Of a DNA stretch of 64,000 nt, positions 44,201-51,900 are shown in pieces. The notes under the pieces are model-generated. The model was not told the origin of the DNA and did no database searches. It worked only from the letters and a program-made list of their open reading frames with translations. Within the stretch, counting starts at the first letter, position 1, and every line of letters begins with the position of its first letter. The position numbers were made by a program, and so were the translations under genes. The stretch comes from Flavobacterium litorale (lineage in GTDB: Bacteria; Bacteroidota; Bacteroidia; Flavobacteriales; Flavobacteriaceae), in NCBI RefSeq assembly GCF_019613795.1, contig NZ_CP080429.1:587501-651500 (forward strand), read 5' to 3'.

Positions 44201-45134
44201 ACGTCTCATCATTGCTAGTTTTTATTGATACAAGATGCCAAGCAGATACGGTTGAAACAACTACAGGGCTTATATCAGGCATTATACCTCCTCTTAGCGC
44301 CAAATTACCTCCAAGACCATAACCATCTAAAGGATTTAAACTTGGATTACCACCTACCCCAGTTTGAATTGGCTGTTGTGGATATACTATTGATGCGGAT
44401 CTAGAACGTGTTGTTTCTATGGCACCGTCTCCAAAACGATATTTGATACCATTGGCATCGATAACTGTAAAACCTGTTATAACATAATCATTTGTGTAAT
44501 TTAAAGTAATTTTTACCTTATTTTCTAAATTTAATAATTTAGGTACTAATATTCCGTTTTCCTTTACTACTGCAAAACGACCATTTAGTCCGAGTACACT
44601 ATATTGAAATAGGTCGGGTTGAGAATCCCATGGTTTTTCAGGGTCTTTACCACTGGCATTCCATAAAAATTCGTTTCTAGTGCAATCATCAGAGCCAACC
44701 GAAGAGGCGGGGTCTGAAAGAAAGGAATTCCATACGTTACTATTATGATGAAAAAGACCAATTGATCGGGAACCTTCTCCTTCGTCTTGCTTTTCATCAG
44801 CAATTCCACCACGTACTGTTCTCGAAACAGTCCCTCCTGCTTCAAGTGACCAGCCTTTTCCTACCCAACCCGAACGGTCTTGAGGGCGTATACCTAATGT
44901 AGAATAGCGGAGTGCTATTGGTAAGGTAAGACCCGCTCCTAAATTCTTAGACGCTAATGGTATAGCTATATTAGGTTGTCCTGTGTGCATATCAACAGGT
45001 ACTTCTTCAAAGTGCATTAAATTAGCAACTGTTGGTGACGGGGGAATGATTTCTGGTAGTTTAGGAGCGTCTTGAGCTTTTGCTAAAGCTATTATCGAAA
45101 AAGTAAATAAAAATGTTAAGAGCCTTTTATTCAT
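41277..45134 (-). CDS. Secreted RHS repeat protein, 1285 aa
   Basis: The signal peptide NKRLLTFLFTFSIIALAKAQ precedes a beta-rich N-terminal region (MHFEEVPVDMHTGQPNIAIP, WVGKGWSLEAGGTVSRTVRG), the SpvB/RHS-like opening of flavobacterial RHS proteins. The C-terminus ends in RHS repeats (EYKYDAFGRLTKVIDHEGN). It has no toxin tip, and the next gene, 43 bases downstream, is the DUF6443/RHS toxin. Two-gene RHS loci of this kind are common in Flavobacteriaceae, and the pair probably forms one shell or delivery complex. Confidence 0.85.
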   Translation of the reverse strand: MNKRLLTFLFTFSIIALAKAQDAPKLPEIIPPSPTVANLMHFEEVPVDMHTGQPNIAIPLASKNLGAGLTLPIALRYSTLGIRPQDRSGWVGKGWSLEAGGTVSRTVRGGIADEKQDEGEGSRSIGLFHHNSNVWNSFLSDPASSVGSDDCTRNEFLWNASGKDPEKPWDSQPDLFQYSVLGLNGRFAVVKENGILVPKLLNLENKVKITLNYTNDYVITGFTVIDANGIKYRFGDGAIETTRSRSASIVYPQQPIQTGVGGNPSLNPLDGYGLGGNLALRGGIMPDISPVVVSTVSAWHLVSIKTSNDETLATFTYTDSQENYSTTPSRTENRITSPSSSAMNTLLGNSANIQYLRPERSQSWTIIEVDTKKLNYVYFRDGTQFEFKVSNQGTNPENNGVYLEQILLKRSAADVYQSITLHHGTKTTKTIEKKPNGAYHRIEDTDSRRLWLNGVTIGSLLDPQEYLFEYFDNDNFQSITSGNLDPWGYENGDFREVLHDIHELFYYDYSAVKRGVLTKITYPTGGSKLFGFDSNTFTYEKGNKFLDSYHLNPLNENSDSKYSDSAFQVGVADTNYTTHTDDGVSILITHPQRIKVEVNITANIQHQDKLSLEITGGSYNISYDLADVDNHNGFIYVPKGYLTFKVVISNTSVLIDDADAGSIVQGYTNINYRKQTKINGYLFGGGVRIGGISFVDKSFDQGGEIRKTINYDYHFVGDSIRKDTLIGQGINPITGEPNMTIIEHIVKFNASNGVTEGAHDIVKNYNSSDRRFLHNSGDNSLVGGFMPRTITYNVITNEPVVFLAKGGNYVTYRSVKAIEGGYTREEIIQDLDTDIVSHIQSYYPKGYTQYNYTSAYDAPLDPIYYTYPYNEPPARDYKRGLLLKTTVMDNSDQKLQETINTYDEDTIVGDAVFSLNIYKPLHDDCEWIVFYDTWESYNTGLPGIPMRPQCDASGAIGGQADCFIEDQYQICDFLGDPNDNNSCTTFDHYKYVRNDIESRKAVLQQTQNIQYYRDNGVETSKSTLTTYEYNTANYQIKSQTSIVNQGNEVNEYKTTYDYPVPAPSQGGYDSSLFTDIEEDVIDEMITKNIINAPIVVASYKNNEPLQKVITKYSNFNGLLLPSKAETIKGTGIVGDERIEYHQYNELGNAVEVSPTLGTHTYYIWGYNGTLPIAKIDNFSTNNLNTTISDAITIAKTASDNHVHSDSSTLMALETALDNLQSTLSNYQVTTLIHDAARGVVLSVKDPRGIKIEYKYDAFGRLTKVIDHEGNVLSENEYHYRTEPTE

Positions 45135-45272
45135 TGGTCAGTTTTTTTGAATCGTGCAAAAATATTTCAATTAATACTATTCATTAATTAACTAACGTTA
45201 ATTGTGTGTTAATAATTGTGTTTTGGTGAATAGAGTTTTTCTATAAATTTATATTAGCAGCAATTTTTCACT

Positions 45273-45850
45273 ATGCTTACGAAATTTTCAAAAAAATATA
45301 GAAAGGCAATGAAAAAGCAGATAAATAAGCTACCTTCTTTCAGTTTACAAGAAATGCTTGTTGTACTACCTACCTAATGCTAAAAATTCCTTTTGCAGGG
45401 ACTTTTTATAAGTAAAATATACCTAGCACAATTTGCGCAGGCGGTTACGCTACTTATTACATCGAAAGTCCCTATACTAAACAGTATCCAGATGGTTACT
45501 AAAATGATACGATTTGTGCCGTCAAAAGAAGCCCTAATCAAGGTAAAAGCAAACAATATGAAAGCTGAAAACTTGAGCGACAGTTTAAAAAATAATAAAT
45601 TATTTGATAACAGAATTATTTCGCTTGTAAAAGTAGCCGAAGAAACCCAACTGAGTACATATTCAATCAGTTAAACGAACAATATAATAATGAAGTTATG
45701 CAAAAATTAAAAGTTCTATCTACTGTTTTAGAACCATTTATAATACTGTTTGTAGGCGCATTGATTGCTGTTTTACTTGTAGCAATGTATTTACCAATGT
45801 TCCAATTAAGTAATGCATGGGGTAGGATACTAAAAAAGGCTTTCAGATAA
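45273..45850 (+). pseudogene. Broken GspF-like (type II secretion/pilus inner-membrane) gene
   Basis: Pieces in two frames together read FSKKYRKAMKKQINKLPSFS, stop codons near 45380, AQFAQAVTLLITSKVPILNS, SLSD-like NLSDSLKNNKLFDNRIISLV, VKVAEET, then after a shift near 45660 FNQLNEQYNNEVMQKLKVLS and VLEPFIILFVGALIAVLLVA. This is the C-terminal half of a GspF/PilC protein with at least one nonsense change and one frameshift. No other secretion genes are near, so it is debris carried with the island. Confidence 0.7.
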
Positions 45851-45864
45851 ATCTAAAAGCCTTT
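45835..45864. terminator. Hairpin at the end of the gspF remnant
   Basis: AAAGGCTTT (45835-45843) and AAAGCCTTT (45856-45864) are exact reverse complements; the stop codon lies in the loop. T-run is weak. Confidence 0.45.
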
Positions 45865-45872
45865 ACACTGTA

Positions 45873-45915
45873 GTAGCAAAGACGGGAGTTGAACCCGTGA
45901 CCTCAGGGTTGTAAA
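45873..45915 (-). pseudogene. 3' fragment of another tRNA gene
   Basis: The reverse strand reads TTTACAACCCTGAGGTC, then the T-arm ACGGG-TTCAACT-CCCGT and a CTTTGCT acceptor strand. The 5' half is missing. Bases 5' of the anticodon loop (AAGAG) cannot pair with CCCTG. The fragment differs from tRNA-Met, so it is a trace of an earlier integration or of DNA carried from another tRNA locus. The anticodon loop could read TAC (Val), but this is uncertain. Confidence 0.55.
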
Positions 45916-45978
45916 CTCTTAAATTTTGGATTATATTTTTTCATTTTCTATCTGTTTATATATGAAAAAACAACATCA

Positions 45979-46511
45979 CTAAATCTCAATGATCATGTCA
46001 TTATAAGCATCCAAGGCGGTATTGGAAAGACTATCTAGATAAACTTGAGTGGTTTTAAGACTTTCATGTCCGAGCATTTCTGAAATAGCGGAAACAGGAA
46101 TACCTTTGTTATTGGCAAGAGAAGCAAATGTATGACGGCTTACATAACTTGTTAATTGTTCTTCTACTCCTGCTAAATCCGCTAAATGCTTTAAGTTTTT
46201 ATTATAGCGTTTTCTTGCTTCCTGAATCCTCTTGTATTGGTTTTCTAATGAATCAGATTTGAGTATAGGAAATATAAACGATTCTTTTTGCTTATCTTTT
46301 ATGTAGTATTTCAATACCTCATGAAGAGCATGCGATATTTTAATAGTGTAAGGGCGATGTGTTTTCTTACGGGTATAGTATATACGCCCATCAATAATGT
46401 TTTCCAGTTTTTTTCATCCCAATATTTCTCTTCGAGAAAATAGTGTAGCGGAATGGCTATGGTTTTTCTTTTTCTACGCTTATCGAGTGAAAGCACTATC
46501 GTGGTTGCCAT
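45979..46511 (-). pseudogene. Decayed tyrosine integrase of island 2
   Basis: The N-terminal piece (46511 downward) has the arm domain start TTIVLSLDKRRKRKTIAIPL and EEKYWDEKNWK. The C-terminal piece has SYVSRHTFASLANNKGIPVS, MLGHESLKTTQVYLD with the nucleophile Tyr. Between them the frame shifts (DGRIYYTRKKTHRPYTIKIS lies in another frame) and about 200 residues of core-binding and catalytic sequence are missing. Total coding length is under half of normal, so island 2 cannot excise by itself. Confidence 0.85.
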
Positions 46512-46536
46512 TGATGAGGGATTAATGATTTAAAAA

Positions 46537-46560
46537 TTTGCACGCAGTTTGCACGCAAAT
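46537..46560. repeat. Island 2 right paired repeat (candidate integrase arm sites)
   Basis: TTTGCACGCA-G-TTTGCACGCA-AAT, the counterpart of 24435-24458 with changes at the spacer and last base. It begins 26 bases upstream of the dead integrase start. Confidence 0.7.
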
Positions 46561-46661
46561 TTTGTATCTATATGGTTTTTCATGGTTCTTTTTGAAGAAT
46601 AAAACCTCTCAAAACACTGATAATCAAAGGTAATAAAAACATTTGAAAATAAAGTAGTGCT

Positions 46662-46707
46662 GACTCATAATCAGGTGGTCCCTGGTTCGAGCCCAAGTGG
46701 GACCACA
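46662..46707. repeat. att copy 3 (right end of island 2, original tRNA 3' end)
   Basis: This 46-base copy matches copy 1 except for one T-stem base. Its T-stem is CCTGG/CCAAG, with a C-A mismatch, so it would make a faulty tRNA. It has no 5' half. It is the chromosomal remainder displaced by the islands. Confidence 0.88.
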
Positions 46708-46712
46708 CCAAA

Positions 46713-46746
46713 AAAAGCCTTACATTGCTGTAAGGCTTTTTGTTTT
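46713..46746 (+). terminator. Hairpin terminator after att copy 3
   Basis: AAAAGCCTTACA and TGTAAGGCTTTT form a perfect 12-bp stem around TTGC, then T's. This is likely the ancestral tRNA terminator. The stretch 46747-46920 holds no gene. Confidence 0.85.
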
Positions 46747-46920
46747 TTAAGTTATTGCAAACTAAGCATAACTATTGTATAGCCCGTATAAATAAGGTAT
46801 AAGACCATATTGATTAAGATATACTAAAAGGCATTTGCCTTAAACCAGTTAAAGGTTGCTTAATGTAAATTATAACTTATAGGCGTGGGGGTACACTACG
46901 TTTATAACTAACGTGTAATA

Positions 46921-48870
46921 TTACATTTTTAGCAAACGTACTGTAATTGTTGTACCATTAGTACTTGTAACTTTTAACAGATAGCACGCATTGGCAAATG
47001 TAATAGTACTCAGTTTGTTTTCGCCTTTGTAAAAATAGCCTGTAGCTACCTCAGCACCTAAAACAGAATATAATTTGTACTGCAATGTTTGGGTGGCGGT
47101 AATTGTAAATAAGTCTTTACTAGGGTTTGGGTATACACTAAATATTTCGTTCGTAAAATTATCGGTATGTAAAGGAGTGGCGGTTACCTCATCGCAGTAC
47201 TGATTACTACCACATGCATTGGTTACCGTTACACAAACCGTATAAGTGTTAGGTGTGGCGTAGGCATGCGTTGGGTTTTCTTCATCAGAAGATGCGCCAT
47301 CGCCAAAACTCCACGAAATAGTATCGTATGGTTCTGTACCGCTGTAATTAAAGCTAAATATACCTCCATTAGCATCGTTGGGCGCGAATCCGAAATCGGG
47401 TTCTGGCAAAGCACAATCGCAATTATCAGTACCGTGTTTGGCAAAGAAAAAATCCCAACCTTGTGCTCCGTTTACTAATGTTTCGTCGTTTACAAAAAGT
47501 TGTCCCTGAAATCGTCCGCCTACATAAAAATTACCTAAATTATCGGTTGCTACTGCTGTACCGTCATCTATAGCACCAAAGTTGCTACCTAAGGTATATA
47601 GTCCTATAATACTACCATCGTTAGCATTAAATTTACCCAACATAACATCGTAACCCGAGTTATTCTCTATAGATAATAGTTCGCCATCCCAATTTATATT
47701 GCCATGCCCTGCTACTACACCTACTTCGGTAGTGCTTGCTACAATACTGCTGGTTCTGGTGGAGCTATTACTGGTTGTAGCATTGGTACTCCATATAAGC
47801 TCGCCTGTAGCACTAAGTTTTAGTATAAACGGAAATGTTCCTAAATTCTCAGAGTTGAATGTTGCACCTGCAAACGTATCGCCGTTTGATGTCCCTCCCG
47901 TTACGTAAAGGTTGTTTGTTGCATCAACATACATATCTTCAATAACACCATCAAATTCATGGCTGTTTTCGTGTTTCCATAAATATGTTCCAGTGGCATC
48001 AAATGCTGCTAAAAACATAAAGCTGTTAACAGTGCTACCTCCTATTACGGGTGCTGTGGCTCCGAAAGGCAAATAGCCGCCTATGTATAGTGTACCTGTA
48101 GTATGATTTTGTACCATTTTAAATATAGGACCAAAGCCTATTGTTTGCATATCTAACGGGTTAGCACTTACAAAAGCGCCCGAAGTATTGTATTGTAGCA
48201 CAAATAAGTTATCGCCTTCCGTTGTATTTTCAAAAGCACCATTAGCATACGTACCTTGTGGTAAAGTACATAACCAATAGGCGTTTCCTTCGGCATCTAC
48301 CTGAAAATCTTTGGTTATGCTGTGCCCTTGTGCATCTATTTGTGTTACGTCATCTGCTTGGGGTAACGTAACCCACTGAAATACACCATCGGAATTGTAT
48401 TTTGCTAAGAATAGGTTTTGTTTGTGTTGGTTGTTTTGTGTTGAATAAGGGAGGGTGTATGTCGTATCGGTTTCGCCTCCAAACATTACCTCAGAGGTTC
48501 GTTGTAATGTTCCTGCTACGTAAATGTTGTTTTGTGCATCGGTTTGTAACCGAGCTACTCTTTCAAATCCCGCTCCTCCTATAATGCTAGACCATCGGTA
48601 AGTACCCTCGCAATCAAAACTAGCAATCATATAATCAGGGTTTCCAAAAGCTGTTTTGCTCACACCATCTATTTCTAAATTGGTTTCGCCTACATGGGCT
48701 AGTATATACAAATTACCATCGGTATCAGTAATCATCGATTCTACTTTTTCCTTGTCCTGTACATCATCAAAGCTTCCTCCTTTTTTTGCCCATTGCCATG
48801 TTTGCGCCTGTAGTATTTGCGTGCATAGGCATAGGGTTACTATAATAAGTATAGTGTAATTTTTCTTCAT
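46921..48870 (-). CDS. Secreted SBBP/PKD-domain protein with type IX sorting domain, 649 aa
   Basis: A signal peptide (IIVTLCLCTQILQAQ) precedes beta-propeller-like repeats in which TDGNLYILAHV, AQNNIYVAGTL and ATNNLYVTGG mark the SBBP units. A PKD domain follows (about 510-565, ISWSFGDGASSDEENPTHAY). The C-terminal 75 residues (FSVYPNPSKDLFTITATQTL) are a T9SS type A signal that anchors or releases the protein at the cell surface. It lies 72 bases downstream of the large PKD gene. An adhesive or surface role is inferred. Confidence 0.85.
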   Translation of the reverse strand: MKKNYTILIIVTLCLCTQILQAQTWQWAKKGGSFDDVQDKEKVESMITDTDGNLYILAHVGETNLEIDGVSKTAFGNPDYMIASFDCEGTYRWSSIIGGAGFERVARLQTDAQNNIYVAGTLQRTSEVMFGGETDTTYTLPYSTQNNQHKQNLFLAKYNSDGVFQWVTLPQADDVTQIDAQGHSITKDFQVDAEGNAYWLCTLPQGTYANGAFENTTEGDNLFVLQYNTSGAFVSANPLDMQTIGFGPIFKMVQNHTTGTLYIGGYLPFGATAPVIGGSTVNSFMFLAAFDATGTYLWKHENSHEFDGVIEDMYVDATNNLYVTGGTSNGDTFAGATFNSENLGTFPFILKLSATGELIWSTNATTSNSSTRTSSIVASTTEVGVVAGHGNINWDGELLSIENNSGYDVMLGKFNANDGSIIGLYTLGSNFGAIDDGTAVATDNLGNFYVGGRFQGQLFVNDETLVNGAQGWDFFFAKHGTDNCDCALPEPDFGFAPNDANGGIFSFNYSGTEPYDTISWSFGDGASSDEENPTHAYATPNTYTVCVTVTNACGSNQYCDEVTATPLHTDNFTNEIFSVYPNPSKDLFTITATQTLQYKLYSVLGAEVATGYFYKGENKLSTITFANACYLLKVTSTNGTTITVRLLKM

Positions 48871-48942
48871 AATATAAAAATGTTAATAAGCCGGAGCACA
48901 TTATGTGCCCCGGCTATTAAATTAAAACTGTAGCTATTACTA

Positions 48943-51900
48943 CTATTTCACTATTAATGCTTTTTGAGTTATTACAGTACCGTTAAGTTTCATAACTACT
49001 ATGTACTGCCCAGCAGCGAAGCGCGATAGTTGCGCATCCCATGTGCCGTTGGTTTTCTCTAAACTTGTACGCTCCATTAATACTCCCATTAGGTTGTATA
49101 TCTCAAGTGTACGAACGTCGTTGTCTGCACTATTGCTAAAGTTATACTGTAGTTGTACAGCATCTGTAGCTGGGTTTGGCGAGATTGAAAGTTTCGATTT
49201 CGCAAACGCATCGTCTGATATCGTTGAAGCACCCGACTTGGATAATTTTTTACATCCTGGTAACTCTATTGTACGTTTTGTAACACACGGTATACCTTTA
49301 TAAGTACCTTGTATGTAAATGGTAACTGCTCCGCCAGTAAATCCGTTAAGCGGTACAAAATGTACTGTATGTGTACTGCTTCCTGGTGGTGCTGTTACTC
49401 CTGATGGTAGGAACAAGCCTTCGCCATTTGGTGCTGTTATAGTAAATGGTATTGTTACACCGTGTGGGTTGTAAATATCATATGTAATTGCAAAAGCACA
49501 AGGCCTGTACTTCTCATCTCTGGATATTCTTCTTACACGAAACTTAACCTCACAATCTTTACAATCAACAACTTCAATATTTACATCGCCACTAACTCTA
49601 TCACATAAGCCGTTATCTAGTGTTAGCTGGTAGGTACCAGCGCCATAAGTACCTAAATCGAGGTCGCCTACAAGAGAGAACATACCCGAAAGTTGTACAT
49701 CACCTCTAAGCCATGCCCAATAATCGTAAGGTACTGTAGGTCCTGCCGTTATTGACGATTGTCCTAGTAATTCTTCACAGAATTGGTAACATCCTACTGG
49801 AACCGTCCAGAAGTGTACTGCTGGATCTCTAGGTATAAATATGTCGCGTGTAGAAGTACATCCTGATGTATTGGTATAACGCACTTGGTAAGGTCCTCCT
49901 TGTGTTACTTCAATCGTATCACCCGTCATACCATTACTCCACGTATAGGTGCCTGGTCCAGGTCCTGTAGCTACAAGTTCTACCGTGTACGTATCACAAT
50001 CTAACATCGTAAAGCTAATTGATGGCGATGCTGGTAATGCATTTACTACTACCGTGTGTGTATCGGTATTGGTACAGAAGCCTCCGTTACCGTCAGAAAT
50101 ACTAGTTGTTACTACGTAGTTGTACGTTCCGGCAACATTAATGGTTTGCTCTATACTGTTCTCTCCATTAAATGCTGTTAATGGTGAGCCATTTAGCGTC
50201 CAAGCATAATCTGCACCCGTACCGCCTGCTGGTGTAGTTAACACAAAAGTATCGCCTGCACAAGTCTCGTCCGGACCGTTAATGCTTGCTACTGGTGCTT
50301 TAATGAAGTTAACTATTACAGCAGGTAAATCCAGCGTACAACCTAAATTGGTTTCAACACTTAGGCTATAATTGCCTGATGTAGTTACGTTAAGTGTAGG
50401 GCTTGTGCCAACTACTACACCGTTTCTGCTCCACTCGTACACCGTTGGTGTAGGTGTACCCCCATTTGGTAAATAGGATAACGTTTCTGTTTGTCCATCG
50501 CAGGCTGTTAACGACGTTGCACTAATAACCCCTGCCAATTGGTTAGGCGTAACGTTAATAACAGATGAGCTTGTTGTTGAGCAACCAAACTGGTTGGTAA
50601 CAGTTAGTGTTACAGTACGGTTACCAAAAGTATCGTATACCTTATCTGGCGATTGTTGCGCGTTACTAGAGGTATCTCCAAATTGCCACAGATACGTTAG
50701 CCCTGGCTGAATATCATCTGGTGCAAAGTTAATAACCGCATCTTCGCATCGAGGTGCATCGTGTGTAAAGGTAGCCAATGGCAACGCAGGTAAATCTATC
50801 GTTTCAATACTGGTACTACAGGGTGTGCTTGTAGGTCCGTCTATCGTAAGTTGTATAGTATGCATACCTGGTGGTAAACTTGCTAAATGGCTTATTGCTG
50901 CACCCGATTGTACTACAGTACCGTTGATACGGAAGGTATAGTTTGTAATAGGGTTACCAGGGTAAAAGTTAGAGTTATCTAACAATTCAACGCTATAATT
51001 ACCACCTGTACCACACGTAACCGTATGTTTAAGTTCGGGTAAGTAAGGTACTACAACGGTTACGCTTTTGGTAACGGCACATGTACCATATATTACTCTG
51101 TAGAAGATAGTATAGCTACCCGACTCATCATATGTAAATGTACCTACATTGTTTGTAGTACTTTGCGATGCTGGTGGTGCAGGAGTTATCCACTGCACAC
51201 TGGTTGGTGTACCTGTAAAGGTTCCGTTTACGGTTATTGTACCACAGTTATTTACTGCCGATGTTATGGTAACCGTTTGCCCCGTTGTACAAGGTGGTGG
51301 TCCGCCACAATTACCGTTGTATTGTGTAGTATTGGTAGTAGTAGTACAACCGTTATTGGCTGTTACTACTGCATAATAGCTACCGTAGGTTGTAGCCGTA
51401 TAGGTTTGGTTTGCTCCAGGTGCTCCTGATACTTGAAGTACGCCATTACGATACCACGCAATAGTACTTAATGCCCCAATACCGCCTTGTATATTAACCG
51501 TTAGGGTTTGTGGCGACATGCTTGGGCAGATAGCATAATTACCTGCTGGGCTTATACTTGCCACTGGCGATGGGTTAACAGCTATAGAGTGGTTTACTAT
51601 AGCTGGGTTTATACAGCCATTAGCATCATTAACCGTTATTACTACGTTGTAGTTTATTTGCGATGTGCTTGATGATGTAAATGTATGGGTCTGGCTTGTC
51701 CAACCCAGCATACTATCGTCTGTAGTTACTATAGTACCATCACCAAAATCCCATGTTACCGTTCCTGATGTTAATGTAGGTGTAGATAGTAACTGGAAGT
51801 TAACCGTATCGCCACTACAAATTGTAGCTGGTGGGCTGTTTAATGTAACGTTGGGTGATGTTATTACATTTACTGTATATCCTGGTTGTGGGTGTAATGT

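Larger units (their letters stand above)
24343..46707. mobile_element. Genomic island 2 (older integrative element in the same tRNA site)
   Basis: The island lies between att copies 2 and 3. Its TTTGCACGCA-type paired repeats at 24435-24458 and 46537-46560 differ from those of island 1, so it came with another integrase. The integrase gene at the right end is deleted and frameshifted. Cargo: a type III restriction-modification system, CBASS, a decayed conjugation cluster, an IS1-family element and a two-protein RHS toxin locus. Confidence 0.8.

Noticed and set aside
24343-46707. att copies 2 and 3 as possible extra tRNA-Met genes
   Set aside because: Both lack the acceptor 5' strand, D-arm and 5' half of the anticodon stem, so they are integration remnants.
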